The notes beneath the pieces are model-generated. The model was not told the origin of the DNA, did not search any database, and saw nothing but the letters and a program-made list of their open reading frames with translations. 41,555 bases of DNA from Thaumarchaeota archaeon casp-thauma4 (GTDB lineage Archaea > Thermoproteota > Nitrososphaeria > Nitrososphaerales > Nitrosopumilaceae), in NCBI GenBank assembly GCA_001510295.1, contig LFEZ01000001.1, forward strand, positions 1 to 41,555, given 5' to 3'. Of the stretch, positions 8,844 through 15,807 are shown piece after piece. The position numbers were made by a program, and so were the translations under genes. The first letter of the stretch is position 1; the number at the start of each line of letters is the position of its first letter.

Positions 8844-9136
8844 TATTTTTCAAAAATTCTCTCTCTAATTTGTGGTACTCGTTTGTACACCATATCTCTA
8901 ATTTTTGTTTGTTCTTGAGGTGTTGGCATCTCCTTTCCACCTTTCATTTGTGCTAGTGCTGATATGCCTCCAAGTAAAACTTGACCCATTATTAATCCAA
9001 AAATATACTCGTTTGTATCTTTAACTTTCAAAATATCATTACTGGCATTAACTTCATTTTGATAATTTTCTAGATTCATTATTGCATTTTCTATTGTTTT
9101 ATCCACAATTACCTGTAATTGTTCTTCTGCACTCAT
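8843..9136 (-). CDS. Conserved-looking helical protein, unknown; paired with parvulin
   Basis: Starting at ATG 9136 (MSAEEQLQVIVDK) the protein has 97 residues. A TTG at 9178 would add 14 residues, but a TATA-like TTATTTAT at 9157-9164 is centred about 25 bases before the ATG, so I prefer the shorter form. The sequence is mostly helical, with a short hydrophobic stretch (YIFGLIMGQVLLGGISALA) that might be a membrane or core helix. It overlaps the parvulin start by one base. No family recognised; the coupling suggests a folding- or envelope-related partner, which is inference. Confidence 0.75.
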   Translation of the reverse strand: MSAEEQLQVIVDKTIENAIMNLENYQNEVNASNDILKVKDTNEYIFGLIMGQVLLGGISALAQMKGGKEMPTPQEQTKIRDMVYKRVPQIRERIFEK

Positions 9137-9184
9137 ACATCTCTCAATATTTTTAGATAAATAAGTAATTCGTGTCAAGATATC

Positions 9185-9195
9185 TTTTAATTAAA
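9185..9195 (+). promoter_or_regulatory. TATA box of the DUF2203 gene
   Basis: TTTTAATTAAA is centred 25 bases before the TTG at 9215 and supports that unusual start codon. Confidence 0.5.
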
Positions 9196-9214
9196 CATTT
9201 CAAACATCTGGATA

Positions 9215-9616
9215 TTGTTTAAATATTTCACAGTACAAACTGCAAATGAAGCATTACCTCTTGTCATAGAAAGATATGCAAATATGAAAAAACAAAAAAA
9301 TGAAGTAATAAAAGCAGAACAGGATCTTCAAGTTACTTTGACTGATAATAATACGTTTGAAGAATATGTAACTTTAAAACAAAAATTAAATGAAGAATTG
9401 TCAAAATTTTATAAAACTATTGAAGAATTAGAAGAAACTGGAGTTGTTATGAAAGGATTAGATCAAGGCTTACTTGATTTTCCTTCAAAAAGATTTGATG
9501 ACGAAGTATGGCTTTGTTGGAAAGAAGGTGAAACTGAAATAAAATTCTGGCATGAAAAAGATTCTGGATTTAATGGGCGAAAACCAGTTAGTGTAGATGC
9601 AGAGTCATTAATCTAA
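9215..9616 (+). CDS. DUF2203 family protein
   Basis: A 133-residue protein beginning MFKYFTVQTANEALPLVIER, the characteristic start of DUF2203. It continues with a coiled-coil helix rich in Lys/Glu and ends with GLLDFPSKRFDDEVWLCWKEGE and IKFWHEKDSGFNGRKPV, the conserved C-terminal block. The molecular function is unknown. The start is TTG, supported by the TATA spacing. Its stop overlaps the ubiA start by one base (TAATG), so it is co-translated with a prenyltransferase. Confidence 0.88.
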   Translation: MFKYFTVQTANEALPLVIERYANMKKQKNEVIKAEQDLQVTLTDNNTFEEYVTLKQKLNEELSKFYKTIEELEETGVVMKGLDQGLLDFPSKRFDDEVWLCWKEGETEIKFWHEKDSGFNGRKPVSVDAESLI

Positions 9617-10500
9617 TGCTTTCTGTCTGGCTACGTGCAATCAGAATAAAGTTTCTTCTAGCATCTGTAATTGCCGTATCTCTTGGGCTTTCTCTTTCAT
9701 GGTATGCTGGACATTCAATTGATATTTTCCATGCATTATTGACATTTGCAGGTGTTATTTCCCTCCATGCTAGTGTAGATCTACTAAATGATTATTGGGA
9801 TTTTAAACGTGGAATTGATACAAAAACAAAACGAACTAAGATGAGTGGAGGTACTGGAGTTTTACCGGAAGGATTACTCAAACCAAAATCTGTGTATTTT
9901 GTTGGTATTGGATTTTTAATTTTGGGTGCAATCATTGGTATCTATTTTGTTATGATGTTTGGAATTACAATTGGTTTGATCTTAGGGTTTGCTATTCTTT
10001 CTGTTTATTTCTATTCAACAAAGATTGTTAATTGGGGGCTTGCAGAGGTATTTGTTACAATAAAGGGTACTCTGATTATAATTGGAACGTACTTCATTCA
10101 ATCTCAAAATATTGATGATTTTACAATTCTTGCAGGTATTGTAATAGGAATACTTTCTTCATTAGTTTTGTTTGTAACCTCAATTCCTGATCATGATGAA
10201 GACAAAGAAAAAGGACGTAGAACGTTGATAATTATTTTTGGCAAGTCAAATGCAGTCAAAACCTTCTTAATTTTTCCAATACTGGCATACGGAATTATAA
10301 TTTATGGGGTAGTGTTTGGGTTATTTCCTATTTACAGTTTAATTGTTCTTTTAGCAAAGCCATTTCTAATTTTAGCTTTATTACATTTGAAAGATTTAGA
10401 AAAATCTGAAAACATTTTGATTAGTTCCATGACCAATACACTTTACTTTAGTAGAATTGCCGGTGCGCTTTTCATTATTTCATTTTTGATAGGATTTTAA
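9616..10500 (+). CDS. UbiA-family prenyltransferase
   Basis: Integral-membrane enzyme that transfers an isoprenoid chain to an aromatic or other acceptor. The 294 residues contain about eight or nine hydrophobic helices. Both Asp-rich motifs are present: NDYWDFKRGID and IPDHDEDKEKGRRT, which bind Mg-prenyl diphosphate. Overall it looks more like the MenA/1,4-dihydroxy-2-naphthoate branch than the GGGP/DGGGP lipid branch, so a role in quinone synthesis is possible, but the acceptor cannot be read from sequence. Coupled to the DUF2203 gene by a one-base overlap. Confidence 0.9.
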   Translation: MLSVWLRAIRIKFLLASVIAVSLGLSLSWYAGHSIDIFHALLTFAGVISLHASVDLLNDYWDFKRGIDTKTKRTKMSGGTGVLPEGLLKPKSVYFVGIGFLILGAIIGIYFVMMFGITIGLILGFAILSVYFYSTKIVNWGLAEVFVTIKGTLIIIGTYFIQSQNIDDFTILAGIVIGILSSLVLFVTSIPDHDEDKEKGRRTLIIIFGKSNAVKTFLIFPILAYGIIIYGVVFGLFPIYSLIVLLAKPFLILALLHLKDLEKSENILISSMTNTLYFSRIAGALFIISFLIGF

Positions 10501-10525
10501 GTAATGATTTTTAATATAATTTAGA

Positions 10526-11620
10526 ATGATTTCAGGCTTTGCAACATCTACTGGAACCAAAACCTTCTCTGAAAAGTTTCTGACTGAAAATTATAACTCA
10601 TTTCAAGATTTGTATTTATCGAATATTGGACTTGGAACATATCTTGGAGAACCTGATTCTCAAACTGATATGGTAGTCAAAGATGCTGTCAAAAAATCTA
10701 TTTTGTCTGGCGTTAATGTTATTGATACTGCAATAAATTATCGTGCACAAAAATCTGAGAGAAGTATTGGCATTGCACTATCAGAATTAATTAATGAAAA
10801 TTCAATCAAAAGGGAACAAGTATTCGTTTGCACAAAAAATGGATATGTCACAAATGATGGGGATATCAAAGAAGATTTCATGCAATATGTGATGCGTGAA
10901 TTAGGTCAACCTGGAATTGTCAAAGAAGGTGACATATCTTCAGGTTATCATTGTATGACTGTTCCATATTTACAAGATCAGCTTGAACGAAGTTTAAAAA
11001 ATCTAAATCTTGAATGTATTGATTTAATGTATCTTCATAATGCAGTTGAAGGTCATCCTGAAATGTCTCAATCACAATTTTTAGAAAATCTTAAAAAAGT
11101 TTTTGAATTTTATGAAGAAAAACGTAAAGAAGGCAAAATCCGATTTTATGGTTTAGCGACATGGGAATGTTTTAGAGTCATTTCTGCCAATTCAATGTTC
11201 CTCTCTTTAGAGGATGTAGTAAAACTTGCACAAGATGTTGGTGGGAGTGATCATGGATTTAGATTCATACAACTTCCTTTCAATTTACATTTTGACCAAG
11301 CAATGTTACTGAAAAACCAACTCGTTGCTGGAATGCAAAAATCTATTTTAGATTCTGCACATGAATTAGGAATTGGTGTTTTTACAAGTGTTCCGTTAAT
11401 GCAAGGTAAACTTTTGGAATGGGCAAAATCAAAACCTCTCTTTGCAACTTCATCTGCTTCTGTTGGACTTTTACAGTTCATTCGTTCAACTCCTGGTGTT
11501 CTTGCACCATTAATTGGCCAAAAATCTCGTATTCATGTTGATGAAAATCTTGAAATTATGAAAATTAATTCATTAAACCAATCAGATTATGATGAATTTG
11601 TTAAAAAATTAGTATCTTAA
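10526..11620 (+). CDS. Aldo/keto reductase family protein
   Basis: NAD(P)H-dependent oxidoreductase of the AKR superfamily. The catalytic residues appear as Asp in VIDTAINYRAQ, the adjacent Tyr, Lys in VFVCTKNGYV, and His in IDLMYLHNAV. At 364 residues it is longer than most AKRs (about 320), because of an insertion after the Lys strand (TNDGDIKEDF through YHCMTVPYL) and an N-terminal extension before SNIGLGTYLG. The substrate is unknown. A TATA-like TTTTAA inside the end of ubiA lies about 27 bases upstream. It ends back-to-back with a zinc microprotein gene on the other strand. Confidence 0.92.
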   Translation: MISGFATSTGTKTFSEKFLTENYNSFQDLYLSNIGLGTYLGEPDSQTDMVVKDAVKKSILSGVNVIDTAINYRAQKSERSIGIALSELINENSIKREQVFVCTKNGYVTNDGDIKEDFMQYVMRELGQPGIVKEGDISSGYHCMTVPYLQDQLERSLKNLNLECIDLMYLHNAVEGHPEMSQSQFLENLKKVFEFYEEKRKEGKIRFYGLATWECFRVISANSMFLSLEDVVKLAQDVGGSDHGFRFIQLPFNLHFDQAMLLKNQLVAGMQKSILDSAHELGIGVFTSVPLMQGKLLEWAKSKPLFATSSASVGLLQFIRSTPGVLAPLIGQKSRIHVDENLEIMKINSLNQSDYDEFVKKLVS

Positions 11621-11788
11621 TCACACACAACATAAGTTATTTTTTAATTTCTCAATTTGTATCACATAATCACAATTTTTACATACAATCCAATTTTTTG
11701 CTTCCATTAGAATTTTTAGACATTTGTATTCTGTCATGAATAATTCTTGTTTTTCACATTCTGGACATGACCCAAAAAGTTTTTTCAT
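11621..11788 (-). CDS. Zinc-ribbon microprotein (55 aa)
   Basis: Frame of 55 residues: MKKLFGSCPECEKQ near the start, then VCKNCDYVI, ending NLCCV. Two CxxC pairs (C8/C11 and C36/C39) suit a single zinc ribbon. ATG start; the stop abuts the aldo/keto reductase stop. It fills most of an otherwise empty 260-base gap. No specific family recognised; a nucleic-acid or protein-binding adaptor role is possible but unproven. Confidence 0.65.
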   Translation of the reverse strand: MKKLFGSCPECEKQELFMTEYKCLKILMEAKNWIVCKNCDYVIQIEKLKNNLCCV

Positions 11789-11884
11789 GTACTAGATTCA
11801 TTTTTTTCCATATAAGATATTCTTATGATTAATGAGTTCTTACTGTTTAGATAAATAGAAATACATCTCTAATTGCAAAAAACC

Positions 11885-12040
11885 ATGAAGGTTACAGATC
11901 CCGTTTGTGGTCTTGAATTTGATGAGGACTTATCTGTCACACATGATTATAATTCAAAAAAATATCATTTTTGCTGTGATGGTTGCAAAAAAATTTTTAT
12001 TAAAAAACCAAAGAAATGGTCAAAAAAATCTAATCAATAG
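11885..12040 (+). CDS. YHS-domain small protein
   Basis: A 51-residue protein made of one YHS domain. It begins KVTDPVCGLEFDED and has YHFCCDGCKKIF, the tyrosine/histidine-plus-cysteines pattern of the metal-binding YHS family often linked to copper or other soft metals. Thaumarchaeotes rely heavily on copper enzymes, so copper handling is a reasonable inference. ATG start. Its 3' end overlaps the converging AsnB-like gene by 11 bases. Confidence 0.82.
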   Translation: MKVTDPVCGLEFDEDLSVTHDYNSKKYHFCCDGCKKIFIKKPKKWSKKSNQ

Positions 12041-12977
12041 GAAATTTACCGCACATTCTACAAAATCTTGAATTTAAATTAATCTCGTAATCGCAATCAG
12101 GACATTTTCTATCTGAATTTGATTTTTTTACAGAACTTGACTTTCTAAAGCATTCGTAGTAGTGTAGTGACTCTTTAGTTCTGATATATACTCCATCCTC
12201 TTCTAAAATTTTTGTTTTTTTCTGTGAAAAAATTTCATCTGTAATTATTGTATTGAATAACCATGTTAGATTACTTGTTCCTGATCCATCTTGCATGGGT
12301 GATTTCTCTCTCCAAATGATATTTTTAGGAAGATCTTTTTCAAATGTTTCTCTAAGAATCAGTTTCCCAAATTTCTTGTCTTCTTTAACATTAATTTTTC
12401 TTGAAATCGGTATACCATATGAAAATTTTATTACATTCTCATTCAAAAATGGGGTTTCAACTTTCATGTTTAATGATTTAGCAATATCTTTTGATGGAAA
12501 GTGCATGATTTTTTTTATTCGCTCTAGTTCTTCATCTAGTTCATCATTAGATTTTTTTAATAGAAAATTATATCCTGCAAAAATCTCATCTGCTCCATCT
12601 CCTGTAATTACTGAATCTACTCCTTTCTTTTTTAATGAACTCAGATAGAGGTGTGGAACAATGGAATTCCTTATCTCAATATCGTTAAAATTATTTAAAA
12701 TTTTGATTGTTTCATTAATGGAATCTATTATCTCTTCCATGCTTACTTGTATCAGTGATAGATTCAATCCTGTATGTTTGGCAATGATTTGTGCAAAAGT
12801 AAGATCTGTTCCCAAAAAATCCTTTGTGATTATCGTTATTGCTTGTGGTTTTTGATCCTTTCGAAGGTGTGCGAGTATGCTGCTATCTAATCCTCCTGAC
12901 AATGCAATCCATTCTGATTCGCATTCTTTTACCGCATTTTGCAACACTTCTGCACATTGATCCATATCTGTTCTCAT
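12030..12977 (-). CDS. Asparagine-synthetase-like ATP pyrophosphatase with C-terminal zinc ribbon
   Basis: This 315-residue protein has the AsnB synthetase half: PP-loop ALSGGLDSSILAHL near residue 30, GDGADEIFAGYNF near residue 128, and a lysine-rich block (KEDKKFGKLILRE) matching the C-terminal part of AsnB. The N-terminal glutaminase domain with its catalytic Cys2 is absent. A zinc ribbon follows at the C-terminus (CPDCDYEI, CRMCGKFP). It probably adenylates a carboxylate or similar group and uses free ammonia or another nucleophile. True asparagine synthetase activity is not certain. TATA-like TTTTTATT lies about 26 bases before the ATG. Confidence 0.85.
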   Translation of the reverse strand: MRTDMDQCAEVLQNAVKECESEWIALSGGLDSSILAHLRKDQKPQAITIITKDFLGTDLTFAQIIAKHTGLNLSLIQVSMEEIIDSINETIKILNNFNDIEIRNSIVPHLYLSSLKKKGVDSVITGDGADEIFAGYNFLLKKSNDELDEELERIKKIMHFPSKDIAKSLNMKVETPFLNENVIKFSYGIPISRKINVKEDKKFGKLILRETFEKDLPKNIIWREKSPMQDGSGTSNLTWLFNTIITDEIFSQKKTKILEEDGVYIRTKESLHYYECFRKSSSVKKSNSDRKCPDCDYEINLNSRFCRMCGKFPID

Positions 12978-13052
12978 AATCTAACTAGAATACATTTCCA
13001 ATAAAAATTTGTTAATTTAGTAGAGATAGTCACAGCTAATTTCAGCCGAACT

Positions 13053-13058
13053 TATAAA
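13053..13058 (+). promoter_or_regulatory. TATA box of the HTH regulator
   Basis: TATAAA is centred 25 bases before ATG 13080. This makes the ATG, not the GTG at 13065, the likely start. Confidence 0.65.
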
Positions 13059-13079
13059 GTAATTGTGGTAAGACATTTT

Positions 13080-13496
13080 ATGTTACTTCCAGCAGAAATT
13101 GAATCGAAGACTTTGATTCCTGCTCTTCGTGCAATCCTTGCAAAAAACTTGGCTGAGAATCATAATGTACGTGAAGATGAGATCTCAAAAATGTTAGGTG
13201 TCACACAAGCTGCAATTAGTAATTATATTCGTGGAACACGGGGTGATCCTGAATTAATTAAAAAATTATCTGCTGAAAAACAAGTATCTGAAATGATTGA
13301 TGAAATTGCTATGGGTCTTTCATCTGATATGGCATACTCTCCTTCCAGTTTATCTAAATTCATTGGTCTTTGTAATTATATCAAGACTAGTCTTTTAATT
13401 TGTGACATTCATCATAATCTAGAATCCGATATAGATGAAGCAATATGTAAAGAATGTGAAAACATGCTTCTCAAAGGACCTGGTAGCGTTTACTAA
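13080..13496 (+). CDS. Helix-turn-helix (XRE-like) regulator with Cys/His tail
   Basis: A 138-residue protein. An HTH lies in residues about 20-55: VREDEISKMLGVTQAAISNY followed by IRGTRG. The C-terminal half ends LLICDIHHNL and CKECENMLLKG, a set of Cys/His residues that could bind a metal or an Fe-S cluster. A DNA-binding repressor or activator is likely; the ligand and targets are unknown. I use ATG 13080 because of the TATA spacing. It converges on Alba with a 4-base overlap of the stops. Confidence 0.85.
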   Translation: MLLPAEIESKTLIPALRAILAKNLAENHNVREDEISKMLGVTQAAISNYIRGTRGDPELIKKLSAEKQVSEMIDEIAMGLSSDMAYSPSSLSKFIGLCNYIKTSLLICDIHHNLESDIDEAICKECENMLLKGPGSVY

Positions 13497-13792
13497 TTTT
13501 TTAATAATACAATCTCTATATTTGAAATCATTTGCCCGTCTTCTTCTGTAATCACACTGTCTAATTTGATATCTTCAATTCTTGAATTTCCTTTTAACAT
13601 ATTTTCTGTTACTATATTTGCAACAGCCACTGCATTTGGAATTAAATCTCCTTTTGCCATCAACACAACTCTTTTGCTTGATGATAATGCTGTTAAGACG
13701 TCTAACGCACTAGTCATTACGGATTTATCTTTTACAAAATAACTGTCATTATCTAAGTGAGTTTCTGATTGTTTAACTTCTTGTAATTCCAT
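13493..13792 (-). CDS. albA: Alba chromatin/RNA-binding protein
   Basis: Abundant archaeal nucleic-acid-binding protein that coats DNA and binds RNA. The 99-residue length is typical. The core RVVLMAKGDLIPNAVAVANI matches the Alba signature, with Lys of MAKGD at the acetylatable/DNA-contacting position. It is followed by the RIEDIKLDSV strand. The short N-terminal extension (MELQEVKQSETHLD) is acidic. TATA-like TTTAAAAG lies about 28 bases before the ATG. It shares its 3' end with the HTH gene. Confidence 0.95.
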   Translation of the reverse strand: MELQEVKQSETHLDNDSYFVKDKSVMTSALDVLTALSSSKRVVLMAKGDLIPNAVAVANIVTENMLKGNSRIEDIKLDSVITEEDGQMISNIEIVLLKN

Positions 13793-13841
13793 CTTAATTG
13801 TAAGTTTACTGGACTTCTTTTAAATGATATAGACGAATCAT

Positions 13842-14381
13842 CTATTCTTTGAAATCTAATAATGGTATATTTTGAAAATCGCCGTTAGGTAATACACGTC
13901 TTATTGTGATTGGAATGACACGTTCTTCTAGTTCTTTCATTGATATGTCTAATGAAGTTGCAGCACTTGCAGGAATGTCTATGAATGGTGGTGCTCCTAA
14001 TGATAATTGTAATGCACGTGCCCCCATAATTCTTGCTTTTTCAAATCTTGTTAATTTTGGAGGTCCAATCAATATTTTTCCATCTCCACTTAATTCTTTT
14101 ACTTCGTGTTTTTCATCAACGTCGATAATCTCTCTTTGTCTGATTATCTCACATTCTTTTTCTATTTCCTCTAGTTCTTTCTCGGTTAATTCTTCATTTC
14201 CTACTTTTATTTTTCTATAATTCTCAATTGCCTTTTCCATTGTTGCATGAACGCTCACCACTGCATCTGGATCAATCTCATCAGTATCTGGTGTGATTAT
14301 TTCATCTAATTTTTCTTCTGGAACTAACGGTTCTACATCTTCTTCTTCAGTTGTAATTGATATTTCTTCAGGCTCGGACAA
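13842..14381 (-). CDS. rpoK: DNA-directed RNA polymerase subunit K (Rpo6/RpoK) with acidic N-terminal extension
   Basis: Homologue of bacterial omega and eukaryotic RPB6, which helps assemble the polymerase. Residues 111-179 form the core: LTRFEKARIMGARALQLSLG, then PITIRRVLPNGDFQNIPLL. Residues 1-110 are a Glu/Asp-rich extension not found in most archaeal Rpo6 proteins, which are about 60-95 residues. I place the start at TTG 14381 (LSEPEEIS). It lies 26 bases from the TATA box at 14404-14411, while the ATG at 14426 lies upstream of that box. Confidence 0.93.
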   Translation of the reverse strand: MSEPEEISITTEEEDVEPLVPEEKLDEIITPDTDEIDPDAVVSVHATMEKAIENYRKIKVGNEELTEKELEEIEKECEIIRQREIIDVDEKHEVKELSGDGKILIGPPKLTRFEKARIMGARALQLSLGAPPFIDIPASAATSLDISMKELEERVIPITIRRVLPNGDFQNIPLLDFKE

Positions 14382-14403
14382 GTAAATTAATTGAAAAATG
14401 CCA

Positions 14404-14411
14404 ATATATAA
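14404..14411. promoter_or_regulatory. Shared bidirectional TATA box (rpoK / cyclophilin-like gene)
   Basis: ATATATAA contains a palindromic TATATA (14405-14410). Its centre is about 26 bases from the rpoK start (TTG 14381, minus strand) and about 26 bases from ATG 14433 on the plus strand. A single TBP site could serve both leaderless genes. Confidence 0.6.
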
Positions 14412-14432
14412 TCCAAAGCTGAACATTTCATA

Positions 14433-14819
14433 ATGGACGGTGGTTCTGTATCAAAATCCAAAGTAATTTTGGAAATAATTGGTAAATCTAAAATTAAATG
14501 TGAATTGAAACGTCATCTATCTCCTTCATTAGTTGGAACAATAATTCGTTCATTACCTGTAACCGGAACAATTCACATGCTTGGTTCTAGCGGTGTTTAT
14601 GTTGAATCTCATATAGAATCTGGTGGGGAACGTACTAGAAATGAATTCAAAAAAGGCGATATTGCCTTTTTATCTATAGGTCATGCATTTTGTTTTTTTC
14701 ATAAGGATACAAAAGTTGGAAAGGATCTAGTTCCAATAGGAAAAATTATTGAAAATGCTGATGAATTATTGAAAGTTAATTCTGGAGATGAAGTTTCTAT
14801 TTATTGTGAAACTGGTTGA
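14433..14819 (+). CDS. Cyclophilin-like fold protein
   Basis: A 128-residue protein resembling the small cyclophilin-like (TM1367/DUF369) family. The pattern runs KCELKRHLSPSLVGTIIRSL, then GERTRNEFKKGDIAF, then a hydrophobic strand AFCFFHKDT and PIGKIIENADELL. Members have a cyclophilin-type barrel, but isomerase activity is generally unproven. The start is supported by the shared TATA box. The 3' end overlaps the converging S25e gene by 19 bases. Confidence 0.82.
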   Translation: MDGGSVSKSKVILEIIGKSKIKCELKRHLSPSLVGTIIRSLPVTGTIHMLGSSGVYVESHIESGGERTRNEFKKGDIAFLSIGHAFCFFHKDTKVGKDLVPIGKIIENADELLKVNSGDEVSIYCETG

Positions 14820-15115
14820 TAGATGTAGTGACCGCTAAACCCGCCAACTTTTTTCACAGTTCCTTCTGCTAATGCTTTTTTAAGAAATGCATTGGCAGTT
14901 GAAATTTTTACATTTGTTTGTCTTGCTAAATCTTGAATTGTAATTACTTTTGCTGATTTAACTATTTTACTTGCCTCGGTTTCATTGATAAACACAGCAA
15001 CATCTCTCTTCTCATTAGGATTTTTTTTATCTTTTTTTGTATTATCTTTTTTTGTATTATCTTTACTACTTTGTGTTTTCTCATTTGATGAGACCGATTT
15101 GTTCTTACTTCCCAT
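14801..15115 (-). CDS. rps25e: Small-subunit ribosomal protein S25e
   Basis: Component of the 30S subunit found in eukaryotes and only some archaea, including Thaumarchaeota. The C-terminal 60 residues form a winged-helix-like S25e domain: KVITIQDLARQTNVKISTAN, then FLKKALAEGTVKKVGG and YIYQPVSQ. The N-terminal 45 residues are a Lys/Asn-rich tail, as in other S25e, and include a short tandem repeat (NTKKD twice). The 104-residue length is normal. A good TATA box lies 26 bases before the ATG. Confidence 0.93.
   Translation of the reverse strand: MGSKNKSVSSNEKTQSSKDNTKKDNTKKDKKNPNEKRDVAVFINETEASKIVKSAKVITIQDLARQTNVKISTANAFLKKALAEGTVKKVGGFSGHYIYQPVSQ
15031..15060 (-). repeat. 15-base tandem repeat inside rps25e
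   Basis: CTTTTTTTGTATTAT (plus-strand reading) occurs twice in perfect tandem at 15031-15045 and 15046-15060, preceded by a partial copy. The repeat is in frame and encodes a repeated Lys-rich block of the disordered tail, so copy-number change would not shift the frame. Confidence 0.8.
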
Positions 15116-15137
15116 ATTTTCACATCAATAATTCCTA

Positions 15138-15145
15138 TTTATAAA
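15138..15145 (-). promoter_or_regulatory. TATA box of rps25e
   Basis: TTTATAAA (palindromic) is centred about 26 bases before the rps25e ATG at 15115. A separate TTTATTAA about 26 bases before ATG 15202 would serve the divergent gene. Confidence 0.6.
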
Positions 15146-15201
15146 CGAACAAAAATTTTCTTCATTTCAACTTTATTAACAGTTGAATTGTTATTATTAC
15201 A

Positions 15202-15414
15202 ATGGGTATTGTTTCAAAAGGCTCAAAGTGTAATGTGGATGGCTGTGATAATGACGCTGTACGTTCTCTTAATACAAAAAAAGTTGAAGATGCAGGATTA
15301 CGTCTTAACTTGTCTGGTAAGAAATCTGGTTTATGTAAAGAACATTACAAAAAATGGAAAAAAGCAACAAAAGATGACCGTTCATTAGAGCGTGCCAGGT
15401 ATGATAGAGGTTAA
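15202..15414 (+). CDS. Small Cys/His zinc-finger-like protein, unknown
   Basis: A 70-residue basic protein starting MGIVSKGSKCNVDGCDNDAV, with C10 and C15. A second half GLCKEHYKKWKKATKDD has Cys/His spaced C-x2-H. The four residues could form one treble-clef zinc site. The C-terminal tail is charged. The C-[KE]-[KE]-H ending recurs in two other small proteins of this window. ATG start with a TATA-like TTTATTAA about 26 bases upstream. No named family recognised. Confidence 0.75.
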   Translation: MGIVSKGSKCNVDGCDNDAVRSLNTKKVEDAGLRLNLSGKKSGLCKEHYKKWKKATKDDRSLERARYDRG

Positions 15415-15415
15415 T

Positions 15416-15730
15416 CTAAGGTTCGCAATTAGTTAATGTGTAAAGTTTCTGTTTAAGCTGTTCTAACTCTTGTTTGTCTTCCGTTTTCATTGCTGCCTCT
15501 TTTAATGTTAAGAGCATATTGGTATTGAACGAATTTAAGGCAATGGAATTTTCTCCTACTAAGTTTTGTTCAATACATGATTCTATTTCATGCATCAAGG
15601 GAGTTTTACTTTGTATTTCTAGGGATATCGGGCTTTCTATAGTGATATCTGTTTGGCTAAAAAAATACGTTGATGCTGAAAATCCCACAATTGCTATGGC
15701 TATTATTGTAATTGGGAATCTTTTTTCCAT
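15416..15730 (-). CDS. Small membrane-anchored protein, unknown
   Basis: A 104-residue protein with a single N-terminal hydrophobic helix (residues about 6-25, PITIIAIAIVGFSASTYFF) followed by a polar, mainly helical outer domain with two cysteines (SCIEQN and TNCEP) that could pair outside the cell. The N-terminus KR suggests the C-terminal domain is extracytoplasmic. ATG start with TATA-like TTAAAAAG about 25 bases upstream. Converges on the zinc-finger-like gene with one base between stops. Confidence 0.7.
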   Translation of the reverse strand: MEKRFPITIIAIAIVGFSASTYFFSQTDITIESPISLEIQSKTPLMHEIESCIEQNLVGENSIALNSFNTNMLLTLKEAAMKTEDKQELEQLKQKLYTLTNCEP

Positions 15731-15807
15731 ATAATATTTGAAAAATAAGGACTTTTTAATTTTTCACATACCGAATCATTTACATTGAAAAAGATTTTTG
15801 ACTCGTC

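Noticed and set aside
13065-13080. GTG 13065 as the HTH regulator start
   Set aside because: It is only about 10 bases from the TATA box, so it would be upstream of the expected transcription start.
15188-15388. Alternative frame overlapping the zinc-finger-like gene at 15202
   Set aside because: Its composition is hydrophobic and irregular, whereas the 15202 frame has a correct TATA box and paired Cys/His.
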